Source: Chitinophaga qingshengii (GTDB lineage Bacteria > Bacteroidota > Bacteroidia > Chitinophagales > Chitinophagaceae). Taken from it: a stretch of 64,000 nt of DNA. The notes under the pieces are model-generated. The model was not told the origin of the DNA. It searched no databases and saw only the letters and a list, made by a program, of their open reading frames with translations. Position 1 is the stretch's first letter. Each line of letters begins with the position of its first letter. The stretch spans positions 682,001 to 746,000 of the forward strand of contig NZ_JACVFC010000002.1 of NCBI RefSeq assembly GCF_014529935.1, in the 5' to 3' direction. The translations under genes and the position numbers were made by a program. This document shows positions 18,498 through 27,209 of the stretch, piece after piece.

Positions 18498-20294
18498 TTA
18501 TCTTACCAGCAGCCGCTTTCCGCGAGCCATCAGCCGCAGCAACCGGGTATTACCAAAGAAAGCAGAATGGTACCGGGCGGCAGCCAACTGTCTTTCACTA
18601 TAGGTATGCATGATCGCAGCAGCAGTAACTATACCCCGCAGCTGGTTATCTTCCACTACCGCCAATATGCTGAGACGGTATTTCTCCAGCTGCCGCGCTA
18701 CCATATTGATATCATCGTTGGGTAGTACAAACGGCGCCGTGCGGGAGGTAAGTCGCCCTACCCGCGTATTTTCACCTGCCGGCTGCAACTGCTGCCGGTC
18801 CAGGTATCCGGCGAAACGCCCTTCCCCATCCGTTACCAGCAGATGTTGATAATAGTAGGCATGATTATCCAGCAACATATTCACCTGCCCCACAGTCAGT
18901 GTATCCGTTACCGTCATATCCGGTTGAGCCGCTACCATCGCAGCATTGATCTGTTGCATTACATCGGGGATATATTCCTCCGGTGCGGTAACGCCCCGGC
19001 GACGGATTTTTTCCGTCATGATAGTGCCTTTCATCAAAAAGAACGATACAAAGTAGGCGGCTGTACACGCACCGATCAACGGCAACAGCCCATGCGGCTG
19101 CCCCGTTGTTTCCATGGCAAATACAATCGCTGTCAGCAATGCCCGCGAGGCGCCGGCAAACATGGCGGCCATGCCGATCAACGCGGCCGTAGCCAGATTG
19201 ATACCGCTACCGGGGAAGAGTTGCAGCACCGCCACACCTATCAGCGCGCCTAAAGCTCCGCCAATGGTAAACAACGGCGCCAGTGTACCACCGGAGGTAC
19301 CACTGCCCAAAGAAATCACCCAGGAAAGATATTTCAGTACACACAATGATAACATCAGCGCCACGGTCACATTACCGGTAAGTAAGGTCCTGATATTGTC
19401 GTACCCTACGCCCATAGTATGCGGCGCTAAGTAACCAATCACACCCACCGCTACGGCCCCGATAGCAGGCCACCACATCCAGTGTACCGGCAGGTGCTCA
19501 AACATATCCTCTACCCAGTATACGGAACGGGATACCAGCGCAGCGATCACACCTACCGCAGCGCCCATGAGTACATAAGTGACCAGCGCCATGTCGGAAA
19601 CCGGCGGAATAGAAGGCATAGCAAATACCGGATCATTACCAAACAACAACAGGTGCATCCCCGCCCCGGCTATGCAGGACAAGGCCACCGGTATGACCGA
19701 ACGCGGTGAAAATTCAAACAACAACAATTCAATAGCTAATAAAACAGCCGCCAGCGGACTGCCGAAGATGGCCGACATACCCGCACAGGCGCCGGCTGCC
19801 AGCAATACCTTTCTTTCTGCGGATGAAATATGGATCACCTGCCCGGTAAAAGATCCCAGCGCCCCGCCGGTGGCGATAATAGGCCCCTCCGCGCCGAATG
19901 GTCCGCCGGTACCAATAGAAACGGCGGCCGATAAAGGCTTCAATAAAGTGATCACAGGCGGGATACGGCTTTCGTTCAAAATAATGTTCTCCATGGCCTC
20001 TGGGATGCCGTGCCCCCGGATGGCTTTGCTGCCAAAACGCGCCATTATACCCACAATAATACTGCCCGCTATCGGTATCAATATCACCATCCAGCCAAGA
20101 TGGTTGCCCGCAGGGCCTCTCTCTTCCACGGAGAACTCCCCGTAAAAAGCCAGGTTGGTAAACAGATCGATCAGCAACACCAGCCCTTTGGCGATAAAAC
20201 CTACCAATACCGCGTTGAGCAAGGCCTGCATGCTCAGATAAAACACCCTTTTTGATACTTTACCAGCCTTTTCAGGCTTATTTATATGATCCAT
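18498..20294 (-). CDS. clcA: ClC-family chloride channel/antiporter with CBS domains
   Basis: 598 residues. The ClC selectivity motifs are present: GHGIPEAM (about 94-101), GGPFGAEGPIIATGG with the gating Glu, and GSGTSGGTLAPLF. About ten hydrophobic helices span residues 20-430. A pair of CBS domains fills the C terminus (about 450-590). It moves chloride, with or without proton exchange, across the inner membrane; the Glu in GAEGP argues for an antiporter or gated form. It is divergent from an FNR-like regulator gene, with a palindromic box and a possible minus-strand -7 element (TATTTTTG, 20339-20332) in the gap. Confidence 0.9.
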   Translation of the reverse strand: MDHINKPEKAGKVSKRVFYLSMQALLNAVLVGFIAKGLVLLIDLFTNLAFYGEFSVEERGPAGNHLGWMVILIPIAGSIIVGIMARFGSKAIRGHGIPEAMENIILNESRIPPVITLLKPLSAAVSIGTGGPFGAEGPIIATGGALGSFTGQVIHISSAERKVLLAAGACAGMSAIFGSPLAAVLLAIELLLFEFSPRSVIPVALSCIAGAGMHLLLFGNDPVFAMPSIPPVSDMALVTYVLMGAAVGVIAALVSRSVYWVEDMFEHLPVHWMWWPAIGAVAVGVIGYLAPHTMGVGYDNIRTLLTGNVTVALMLSLCVLKYLSWVISLGSGTSGGTLAPLFTIGGALGALIGVAVLQLFPGSGINLATAALIGMAAMFAGASRALLTAIVFAMETTGQPHGLLPLIGACTAAYFVSFFLMKGTIMTEKIRRRGVTAPEEYIPDVMQQINAAMVAAQPDMTVTDTLTVGQVNMLLDNHAYYYQHLLVTDGEGRFAGYLDRQQLQPAGENTRVGRLTSRTAPFVLPNDDINMVARQLEKYRLSILAVVEDNQLRGIVTAAAIMHTYSERQLAAARYHSAFFGNTRLLRLMARGKRLLVR

Positions 20295-20335
20295 GAAATA
20301 AAAAATAACATCTTAAAATTTAAAATCACCACAAA

Positions 20336-20355
20336 AATATGATTCAAATCATATT
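20336..20355. promoter_or_regulatory. FNR-like palindromic operator between clcA and the FNR-type regulator
   Basis: AATATGATTCAAATCATATT is a perfect inverted repeat: two 8-base arms around TCAA. The core TGAT-N4-ATCA has the same spacing as the classical FNR box TTGAT-N4-ATCAA. It sits 42 bases upstream of the clcA start and 51 bases upstream of the preferred regulator start. It overlaps a possible clcA -7 element, which would favour repression of clcA. Binding is inferred. Confidence 0.75.
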
Positions 20356-20405
20356 AAATGGCATTTTTTATATTAAAACATGGAAAAAGTATTACTATTG
20401 CAATC

Positions 20406-21083
20406 ATGAAGAAAAACAGGGACTGCGATCTGAAGACATGTTTTTTATGCCAGCACGCAATACCAGAGTGGCTATCAGCCGTAGCAGCCAACCGGCGACA
20501 TCAGGCTTTTAAAAAAGGGGAAATGCTGTTTCGGGAAGGCGAGCCGGCTACCGGCATCTACTTTTTGTACGATGGCAAAGTGAAGGTGCATAAACAATGG
20601 GGACCGGAAAAAGAACTGATCATCCGGCTGGCTAAAAAAGGCGACATCCTCGGTCACCGTGGCTTTGGTAGCGACCAGCGCCTGTACCCGGTATCGGCCA
20701 CGGCCCTGGAAGATGGGACCTATTGTTATGTAAACAATGCCTTCTTTGAAGCATCCCTCAAAGTCAACCCTGCCCTCACCTACCGGCTCATGCAGTTTTA
20801 TGCGGCGGAATTACAGGAAGCGGAAAAGAAAATGCGCAACCTTGTGCACATGGATGTAAAAAGCAGACTGGCAGATGCGCTGCTGGAAATAAGCCGGGTA
20901 TACGGGGACAAACAATTTACGATCAACCGCCAGGACCTGGCATCGCTGGCGGGCGCCACCTACGAAACCATCTACCGCACCCTGCAGGATTTTACACAAC
21001 AGGGACTGATTGAAGCGGAAGGGAAATCCATCACTATTTTACAGGAGAAAAAATTACGGCAGTTACTCACCGCAGCGTTATAA
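20406..21083 (+). CDS. FNR-type Crp-family regulator with four FNR-like cysteines
   Basis: 225 residues from the ATG at 20406. An upstream ATG at 20358 would add 16 residues but lies only 3 bases from the palindrome, so I prefer 20406. Residues 7, 12 and 15 are Cys (CDLKTCFLC) and Cys107 follows. E. coli FNR binds its [4Fe-4S] cluster with Cys20, 23, 29 and 122. The 92-residue gap here matches the 93-residue gap there. A cyclic-nucleotide-like beta-barrel fills the centre. A Crp-type helix-turn-helix at about 180-215 carries TYETIYRTL, which keeps the Glu and Arg that read TGAT. Oxygen or redox sensing is inferred. It overlaps the convergent hxlR-like gene by 6 bases. Confidence 0.85.
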   Translation: MKKNRDCDLKTCFLCQHAIPEWLSAVAANRRHQAFKKGEMLFREGEPATGIYFLYDGKVKVHKQWGPEKELIIRLAKKGDILGHRGFGSDQRLYPVSATALEDGTYCYVNNAFFEASLKVNPALTYRLMQFYAAELQEAEKKMRNLVHMDVKSRLADALLEISRVYGDKQFTINRQDLASLAGATYETIYRTLQDFTQQGLIEAEGKSITILQEKKLRQLLTAAL

Positions 21084-21410
21084 ATCGCGCCACTCCGCCA
21101 ACGCTTCGAGGATGGGTATCACTGCCTTTCCTTTTTCTGTCAGCTGATAATCCACCCGCACCGGCACTTCGGGTATCACCGTTTTGCTGATAAGCTTATC
21201 GGCTTCCAGCTCCCGCAATTGTTTACCCAACACCTGGTCAGATACGGGCAACAACTGTTTCAACAAACTGAAACGGTTCTGTCCCTCTGAAATATGTATC
21301 AGTATCAAACCCTTCCAGCGGCCTGCTATCATATCCAATGCACCATTGATACGGCATACCTTGTACAGGAACTGCCTGTTTGCTGCATTTGAAGTATTTT
21401 CCTTGATCAT
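21078..21410 (-). CDS. HxlR-family transcriptional regulator
   Basis: 110 residues, a single winged helix-turn-helix domain of normal HxlR length. The N-terminal Cys-containing stretch CRINGALDMIAGRWKGLIL is characteristic, and so is LLPVSDQVLGKQLRELEADKLI in the recognition region, followed by VDYQLTEKGKAVIPIL in the wing. Members respond to thiol-reactive or carbonyl compounds through that Cys. It is divergent from a quinone-oxidoreductase gene, and a perfect palindrome lies between them. This is the classic arrangement of a local repressor and its target. Confidence 0.9.
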   Translation of the reverse strand: MIKENTSNAANRQFLYKVCRINGALDMIAGRWKGLILIHISEGQNRFSLLKQLLPVSDQVLGKQLRELEADKLISKTVIPEVPVRVDYQLTEKGKAVIPILEALAEWRDL

Positions 21411-21425
21411 ATATCACTCATTTTT

Positions 21426-21442
21426 TTGTGAGTAACTCACAA
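21426..21442. promoter_or_regulatory. Candidate HxlR operator
   Basis: TTGTGAGTAACTCACAA is a perfect inverted repeat with 8-base arms and one central base. It starts 16 bases upstream of the hxlR-like start codon and lies just upstream of the -33 element of the divergent oxidoreductase promoter. HxlR proteins bind such palindromes as dimers. The assignment is inferred from position. Confidence 0.72.
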
Positions 21443-21454
21443 TTTCACGGGTTA

Positions 21455-21485
21455 TTGGTGACCCTTACCCCGCTCATTAGCTTTG
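21455..21485 (+). promoter_or_regulatory. Bacteroidota-type promoter of the oxidoreductase gene
   Basis: TTG at 21455-21457 is followed after 20 bases by TAGCTTTG at 21478-21485, which matches the TTG-N19-23-TAnnTTTG consensus. It places the transcription start near 21490, which excludes the ATG at 21483 and supports the one at 21501. Confidence 0.75.
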
Positions 21486-21500
21486 TTCAAAATTACGTAC

Positions 21501-22502
21501 ATGCAGGCAATTGTCTTACATGGATTTGGTGATGTCCATCAGTTTCACCAGGCAGAACTGCCCACCCCTTCGTTTGGAGAAGCGGAATTATTGATAGCGA
21601 TCAAAGCTGCCGCCTTCAATCCTATTGATTATCAGATGCGGCAGGGACGCCGCGAAAGTGAACATATGCACTCCCCTGTACTGGGCCGCGAACTGGCAGG
21701 CATTGTAGTGGCTGCCGGCGCACAAACACAGGGTTTTGCTCCCGGTGATGAAGTGATCGCCGCCGCGGGCAGCAAAGGATCTAACGGTACCTATGCTACC
21801 CACATTGCCCTCGACTACCGGATGGTGGCACATCGCCCGCCAACGCTGCCGTTTAGCACCGCGACGGCCATTCCTGCCGCCGGACTAACTGCCTGGCAAA
21901 CCTTCCGCCGGATGCAACCCAAACCAGAGGACCTGCTTTTCCTCACCGGCGCTGCCGGCGCAGTCGGTAGTTTCCTCATCAAACTATTGAAAGCACACGG
22001 CATCCATCAATTGTTTACCACCGCCGGCAGTGAACAAAGCAAGGCTGCGCTGGAGGCGATCGGTTTACCGCCAGCACATATCCTCGATTACCGGCAACCC
22101 GGTCTCACACAACGTGTACTGCAAGCCAGCGGGCAGCGTTACTTCGACTGGGCCATAGATATTGCGGGAGGAAGTATTTCCGAAACAGCAGCGGAGGTAC
22201 TGGGGTTGAATAAAGGTTATGCAGATATCACTTTTTTGGGTACTCCGCGCACCAGGGAGTTATTGTTTGATAAAGGGGCACATATCCTCAATATCTCTAA
22301 CTATGCGTACGCTGTCGCAGGCCGCACGGCATGGTATGGCGAAAACCTGCGGGAACTCACCACCTTGCTCAACGATGGCGCCATTGCACCACCTGCGGTA
22401 CAGGTAGTGGGCAGCTTCAGCGCCGATACGGTGAAAAAAGCGCATACCATGATGGAAAACAACCAGACCTACGGCCGTAAACTGGTTATGACGATGGACT
22501 AA
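21501..22502 (+). CDS. Zinc-independent quinone oxidoreductase-like dehydrogenase (MDR family)
   Basis: 333 residues from the ATG at 21501. The N-terminal GroES-like domain contains AAFNPIDYQMRQG and LGRELAGIVVAAG. The NAD(P)H-binding motif is FLTGAAGAVGSFLIKLLKAHG (split by AAGAVGS). The catalytic and structural zinc Cys/His sets of alcohol dehydrogenases are absent, so it belongs to the quinone oxidoreductase side of the family. It probably reduces electrophilic quinones or enones with NADPH. The divergent HxlR regulator is the likely controller, which fits a detoxification role. Its last 17 bases overlap the convergent gene at 22486. Confidence 0.85.
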   Translation: MQAIVLHGFGDVHQFHQAELPTPSFGEAELLIAIKAAAFNPIDYQMRQGRRESEHMHSPVLGRELAGIVVAAGAQTQGFAPGDEVIAAAGSKGSNGTYATHIALDYRMVAHRPPTLPFSTATAIPAAGLTAWQTFRRMQPKPEDLLFLTGAAGAVGSFLIKLLKAHGIHQLFTTAGSEQSKAALEAIGLPPAHILDYRQPGLTQRVLQASGQRYFDWAIDIAGGSISETAAEVLGLNKGYADITFLGTPRTRELLFDKGAHILNISNYAYAVAGRTAWYGENLRELTTLLNDGAIAPPAVQVVGSFSADTVKKAHTMMENNQTYGRKLVMTMD

Positions 22503-23748
22503 CGCGTGCTATCTTCCGGGCAAAACGCTCCTGAAAATTATTCCAGACATCGGCATATTCCGGCTTACCGTCGTACCGTTGTTTGGCATAAGCGTAGGTG
22601 GAGGCAGACAGGTGCCAGTTGAATACATTTTCAACATATTTGATATCATCCGCTATCACGCGCTCGAGTACACGCTGTTTGGAGATGCCTGCCTGCTGAC
22701 AGTACCGGTCCAGCCACGCACCACGGCCAGATTTTACATACAGCACCATCATGTCTTCTGTCATAAATGCCATGGGCACATGTTCCATTTGCCAGTCCGT
22801 TTTCTGGATCACCTGGCATAACAACGCATGTTCATAAAAACGTTCAGGGATATCCAGTTTCAGGATACCGCCGGTTTTCGCAGCAATGTAACACAGTTCC
22901 CGTGTGATCAGCTCCGGTGGCAGGTAACGTAATGCTTTTCCATCCCGCTCCGTAGCAGTTTTCGCTAGTTCCGGGGTGATGGTGCCCGGCGGAAAATATT
23001 CCAGCGCACCAATATAATAGGTCATCGCCTCCTCACAGAAGTTGGCCGTGCGCATTTCCATCGGTACCCGTTTCAGGTCGCGCCAGTTGCGGCGCACTTT
23101 ATTCCGCCAGTATTCGGAGGTCCTGTCCTGTGGTTGCAGCACGCTTTCCCCGGCGCCGAGGTCACGGATAATTTCTTCAAACTCCGTTGTCAGCGGATTA
23201 TTCAACAGGCGCCGCAGGTTATCAGCAATAACCGGATCACCGTCTTCCGATTCGCCGCATTGGTTTTCTTCCGGCATGTGGGAGTCCCTGTCGTTGTAGT
23301 AAAACTGGCTGATGTCTTTACGGAAAGACATCAGGTGGTAATCGTCCACGATCATCACGGGAGCGGTAAAGGTGCCGTCACATTGCATCCAGCCGTGGTT
23401 ATAATGCAGCAGGATTACTTCCTCCACGCGGATATCACCTTCTACCCTTACCGGGGAACCCCCAATCAGGAAATTGCGGCAGGTGACGTTACCAGCTACG
23501 TATAGCGCAGGACCATAGTCGCCTGTTTCATTGAGAATACCGCCATCCACCGTAAGGTTGCCGATGACGGCAAAACCTGCCGCAGGCCGGCCATCAGGCA
23601 TAGGGTCGGACTTGTCCATATCCAGTATCAGGTCGCCCTCCAGGTGAAGATCACCTTTATGCACATAGAAGTAACCTTCTGTTCCGACTATATCCGTGAA
23701 AGCTTCTTCACTTTCAAAGAATTTTATCTGTATCTGATGGCGATTCAT
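22486..23748 (-). CDS. Bactofilin-like beta-helix domain fused to helical repeats, function unknown
   Basis: 420 residues from the ATG at 23748; an upstream ATG at 23787 would leave only 34 bases to the divergent gene. Residues about 25-140 are Gly/Val-rich short beta strands (GDLHLEGDLILDMD, GFAVIGNLTVDGGILNETG, ALYVAGNVTCRNFLIGG, VRVEGDIRVEEVIL) of the polymer-forming bactofilin type. The C-terminal half has repeated helical units with a MTYYIGALEYFPP or LCYIAAKTGGILKLD pattern, resembling DUF4116-like repeats. No signal peptide or catalytic site is seen. A scaffold role is inferred; I do not recognise a named gene. Confidence 0.65.
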   Translation of the reverse strand: MNRHQIQIKFFESEEAFTDIVGTEGYFYVHKGDLHLEGDLILDMDKSDPMPDGRPAAGFAVIGNLTVDGGILNETGDYGPALYVAGNVTCRNFLIGGSPVRVEGDIRVEEVILLHYNHGWMQCDGTFTAPVMIVDDYHLMSFRKDISQFYYNDRDSHMPEENQCGESEDGDPVIADNLRRLLNNPLTTEFEEIIRDLGAGESVLQPQDRTSEYWRNKVRRNWRDLKRVPMEMRTANFCEEAMTYYIGALEYFPPGTITPELAKTATERDGKALRYLPPELITRELCYIAAKTGGILKLDIPERFYEHALLCQVIQKTDWQMEHVPMAFMTEDMMVLYVKSGRGAWLDRYCQQAGISKQRVLERVIADDIKYVENVFNWHLSASTYAYAKQRYDGKPEYADVWNNFQERFARKIARVSPSS

Positions 23749-23821
23749 TGTCTCCTCAGTGGTGACAATATCAAAATCTTTAAGCATAGCGCTAATATCG
23801 TACTTTTATAAACTTATAAAA

Positions 23822-24727
23822 ATGGGAAAATATCAACCTATGGACAAAAGAGTAAAATTTGATTTCGATATCCGCTTCACCAACGGTGGCGGCATCAAAG
23901 GCGAAGATTTCCGGCTGGACATTGCAGGCGATGATATCTCCGATAAAGAGCTGGCAGACTACCTCGTAGCAGACATGCGCCTGCTCATGGTGGGTGAAAC
24001 CCGTATCCTCAACAAAGAAATTCTTACGGAGCCGCACAAACGAAAACCAGTGGATGCCGGTGGACAAAGTTACCTGGTAGACCTGAGCCATACTATTGAA
24101 AACGGACTGGTGACTTATAAAGGTCTCCCTGCCCCTGTGATCTGCGATTTCCTCAGCCGGGAAGATTCCCGCCACCTGTACGATGGAGAAACCACTTTCC
24201 AGATCGGCAAAATAGAAATGGTGACCAATACCGGTACTTATATCGACTGCCCTTTTCATCGCTACCCTGATGGTAAAGACATGGCTGAAGTACCACTGGA
24301 ACGCTTCGTTGACCTGGACGGCATCGTGATCCGCGCACCATACGCACAGGGTCTTGCCGTTACGGCCGACAGGCTGCGGAATCATGAAATACGCAATCGC
24401 GCCGTATTAATCCATACCGGCTGGGCCGAACACTGGAATACTTCCACGTATTACGAAAATCACCCTTACCTTACCGCCGATGCAGCAGAGTACCTGCGCG
24501 ATTGCCAGGTGCAATTGACAGGCATCGATTCCCACAACATCGACAATACCCAGGGACGTACCCGGCCGGTACATACTACCCTGCTGGGCGCTGACATCCT
24601 GATTGTGGAACATCTCTGTCACCTGGAACTATTGCCGGACGATGGGTTTACATTTAGCGCGGTGCCGCCTAAATTCAAGGGCGTAGGTACATTCCCGGTA
24701 CGGGCGATGGCGAAAATGAAAAGATAA
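23822..24727 (+). CDS. Cyclase-family (kynurenine-formamidase-like) hydrolase with N-terminal extension
   Basis: 301 residues from 23822; the ATG at 23840 (MDKRVKFDFDI) is an alternative. The cyclase domain begins at about residue 80 (YLVDLSHTIENGLVTYKG). The usual metal motif HxGTHxDxPxH is altered to NTGTYIDCPFHR: the two N-terminal His are replaced and the last His is kept. A later IDSHNIDN matches the family. The first 75 residues are not part of the normal domain. Hydrolysis of an amide or lactone is inferred from family. It is divergent from the bactofilin-like gene and 52 bases ahead of an MFS gene. Confidence 0.75.
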   Translation: MGKYQPMDKRVKFDFDIRFTNGGGIKGEDFRLDIAGDDISDKELADYLVADMRLLMVGETRILNKEILTEPHKRKPVDAGGQSYLVDLSHTIENGLVTYKGLPAPVICDFLSREDSRHLYDGETTFQIGKIEMVTNTGTYIDCPFHRYPDGKDMAEVPLERFVDLDGIVIRAPYAQGLAVTADRLRNHEIRNRAVLIHTGWAEHWNTSTYYENHPYLTADAAEYLRDCQVQLTGIDSHNIDNTQGRTRPVHTTLLGADILIVEHLCHLELLPDDGFTFSAVPPKFKGVGTFPVRAMAKMKR

Positions 24728-24731
24728 TGTG

Positions 24732-24739
24732 TAATTTTG
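24732..24739 (+). promoter_or_regulatory. Promoter -7 element of the MFS gene
   Basis: TAATTTTG matches TAnnTTTG, 40 bases upstream of the MFS start codon. No good -33 TTG is seen at the right distance. Confidence 0.5.
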
Positions 24740-24779
24740 CGTTCCTCATGGCTCTTCAAAGAGGTGTGTACGATCACTG

Positions 24780-25982
24780 ATGCTTATAGAGATACCGCAA
24801 GCTACTGAAGCCAACGCGCGACAATACCGGACAGCCGTTTCCGTTTTCTTTTTTATCTCCGGCCTGGGTTATTCCACCTGGGCGTCCAGGATACCTTCTA
24901 TACAACAGCAGTTGCACCTCAACGAGGCGCAGCTGGGACTGGTACTGCTGGCCCTTCCCATTGGGCTGATGCTTACCATGCCTGTTACCGGTAAATTACT
25001 GGGTAGTTTCAGCAGCCGCAAGATCATGGTGATAGGCGCGATGGTGTTTAACCTGGTACTGAGCCTTCCCGGTTTCACCACCAGTTTGTGGCAGCTGGCG
25101 CTGACCTTGTTCTGTTTCGGGTCTTCCCGCAACCTGCTGAACCTGTCTATGAACGCACAGGCCGTGCAGGTACAGCATATGTATCCCAAATCCATTATGA
25201 CCACCTTCCACGGTATCTGGAGTATTGCCGGTTCTACCGGCGCCGGTATCGGCTACCTGATGGTGTCTATGCAGGTAGCGCCGTCCTGGCATATGCTGAT
25301 GGTGAGCGTATTGTTGCTGGCTTTTACGTTGTACTATGGTCCACGTACCTATCCCGACCAGCCGGTACCCAACCCGGTGAAAAAACCGGCGTTCTCGCTG
25401 CCGGATAAATCGTTGTTGCGTTTTTCCTTTATCTGCTTTGCCTGTATGGCAACAGAAAATACCATGTACGACTGGAGCAGCATCTATTTTCATAAAGTCG
25501 CCGGGGGCACCGCTACCGCCGCTACGGCATCTTTTATGATATACATGGCAGCCATGACGCTGGGTCGTTTTATGGGTGACCGGCTCGTGGCGCAGATGGG
25601 CATTAAAAATATGTTGTTCTATAGCGGGTGGCTGATTCTTTCCGGTTTATTGCTGGCTATTTTCCTTCCTCATCCGCTGATCACCGGTATCGGCTTTATT
25701 TTTACGGGATTGGGCGTATCCTGTGTGGTACCGCTGGTTTTCAGCCTGGCTGGCAAATCCCGCAACGCCAACAGCGGCCAAACGCTGGCTTCCATTTCTA
25801 CGATCGGTTACCTTGGATTCCTGGTAGTACCGCCACTGGTGGGCTTTGTAGCCCAGGCTACCCATCTGCGGGTATCTTTTGGTATCATGGCTTTATGCGG
25901 ATTACTGATTGTACTGATGGTGAAAGGCTTGCCTGACCAGCAAAGGGAAGCCCCGGTAATTGATACCAGGGCTGATTCATAG
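24780..25982 (+). CDS. MFS transporter, YbjJ-like
   Basis: 400 residues with about 12 hydrophobic helices. The N-terminal motif GLGYSTWASRIPSIQQQL is typical of the YbjJ branch of the major facilitator superfamily. GKLLGSFSSRKIM is the loop 2-3 motif, and LNLSMNAQAVQVQ is another family signature. It is an inner-membrane permease whose substrate is not readable. It has its own -7 element although it follows the cyclase gene by only 52 bases. It is convergent with the DUF5009 gene, 15 bases away. Confidence 0.85.
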   Translation: MLIEIPQATEANARQYRTAVSVFFFISGLGYSTWASRIPSIQQQLHLNEAQLGLVLLALPIGLMLTMPVTGKLLGSFSSRKIMVIGAMVFNLVLSLPGFTTSLWQLALTLFCFGSSRNLLNLSMNAQAVQVQHMYPKSIMTTFHGIWSIAGSTGAGIGYLMVSMQVAPSWHMLMVSVLLLAFTLYYGPRTYPDQPVPNPVKKPAFSLPDKSLLRFSFICFACMATENTMYDWSSIYFHKVAGGTATAATASFMIYMAAMTLGRFMGDRLVAQMGIKNMLFYSGWLILSGLLLAIFLPHPLITGIGFIFTGLGVSCVVPLVFSLAGKSRNANSGQTLASISTIGYLGFLVVPPLVGFVAQATHLRVSFGIMALCGLLIVLMVKGLPDQQREAPVIDTRADS

Positions 25983-25997
25983 GGGTTTCTCAGATAG

Positions 25998-27089
25998 CTA
26001 TAATTTAAAAAATATCTTTCGTTTATACAGCCAGTAACACAGGCCCCATTCCAATACCAGTACTGTTAAGGCGGACAATACTTCCCTGACTTCTTCCGGT
26101 ATGCCCGCCATGGCGGTGAAACCTTTTATAAAGATACCCGTAGTGGGGTCCAGCCATTGTGCGCCCACCGTTTCAAAAAACAGGTAAATGAAGATGGCAT
26201 TCATACCGGCTACCGTGGCTATCCAGGCGTAACGTACGTATCCTTTTACATCAGCCAGCCAGTAGGCTACCGCCAGCATCAGCATTACCCAACCGCCGGA
26301 GGCCAATACAAAAGAGGCGGTGCTGATTCGTTTAATGATAGGCGTTATATGCGCAGCATCCAGTCCAAAACCGGCCACCAGACCGACAACACCCGCTATC
26401 ACCAGGATCAGCACTTTCCGGAGCGGTGTTTTATCGCTGATCAATAGTTTACCCACCAATACGCCCCAAATGGTATGCGCCGCCGTTGGAATACAATTGA
26501 TCGCCACCCAGCCATCCGGGTTGATCTTTCCCATCAATACCGTATCTATATAGGCGCCGAAATTATGCCCCTGTGTAAAAGACTCTTCAAAGCCTGGCAA
26601 ATAAATAAACCGATACATACAATCAGTGGCCAGTAACAGCAACAGGCTGATGACCAGCTGAAAAACTACAGAACGACGAATAATCAGATATGCAATGATC
26701 GTGGTTACAGATAACTGCGTGAGCACATTCCATAACTCCCAGACTAACCGGCCCGCATATACGCAGTGTAATGCGGTACCGAATATAAATAATTTCCCGC
26801 AACGCCACGCAATATGTCTAAAATTTTGTTGCCAGCCGATACCCTGTTGCGACTTGGCATTCCACGATAAATACATGGCAGTGCCGGCTATGGTCATGAA
26901 CGCCGGCTGCACCAGGTCCCAGAACCGTAGCCCATTCCAGGGGTCATGGAAAAACTGTTGCATGAAGGTATGCCATAAGCCATCAGATTGTAAACTGTCG
27001 AGTGACCAATACAGATGAGCGCTTTCTGCTGCCAGCAGCAGCATAATGACTCCCCTCAGCATATCGAGGGATAGTAACCGTTGGTTCAT
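25998..27089 (-). CDS. DUF5009 / acyltransferase-like membrane protein
   Basis: 363 residues from the ATG at 27089 (MNQRLLSLDMLRG), the normal N terminus of the family. A longer frame up to 27140 is unlikely. About ten hydrophobic helices are present. Family features are SLDMLRGVIMLLLAAESAH, WDLVQPAFMTIAGTAMYLSW and CIPTAAHTIWGVLVGKLL. The family is related to heparan-alpha-glucosaminide N-acetyltransferase and to other multi-pass acyltransferases. The acceptor is unknown, with cell-envelope sugars a reasonable guess. It lies downstream of rtcB beyond a strong terminator. Confidence 0.8.
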   Translation of the reverse strand: MNQRLLSLDMLRGVIMLLLAAESAHLYWSLDSLQSDGLWHTFMQQFFHDPWNGLRFWDLVQPAFMTIAGTAMYLSWNAKSQQGIGWQQNFRHIAWRCGKLFIFGTALHCVYAGRLVWELWNVLTQLSVTTIIAYLIIRRSVVFQLVISLLLLLATDCMYRFIYLPGFEESFTQGHNFGAYIDTVLMGKINPDGWVAINCIPTAAHTIWGVLVGKLLISDKTPLRKVLILVIAGVVGLVAGFGLDAAHITPIIKRISTASFVLASGGWVMLMLAVAYWLADVKGYVRYAWIATVAGMNAIFIYLFFETVGAQWLDPTTGIFIKGFTAMAGIPEEVREVLSALTVLVLEWGLCYWLYKRKIFFKL

Positions 27090-27147
27090 AGGGAGATTTG
27101 AGTTGATAAAATAAACAATCTTTCTCATATTTTTTAGCATACCGGGG

Positions 27148-27183
27148 AAAAAACGGGGCCCGGGACAGCATGTCCCGGGCCCC
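27148..27183 (-). terminator. Strong hairpin terminator downstream of rtcB
   Basis: GGGGCCCGGGACA (27155-27167) and TGTCCCGGGCCCC (27171-27183) form a perfect 13-base stem with a 3-base loop. On the minus strand a GTTTTTT run follows. It lies 27 bases beyond the rtcB stop and is one of four CCCGGG-type hairpins in the window. Confidence 0.85.
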
Positions 27184-27209
27184 TTCCTATGCAGGAAAAG
27201 TTGGTGTAG

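Noticed and set aside
20358..20405. Upstream ATG for the FNR-like gene
   Set aside because: It begins 3 bases after the palindromic operator and adds residues unlike the family; the ATG at 20406 gives the usual Cys-rich N terminus.
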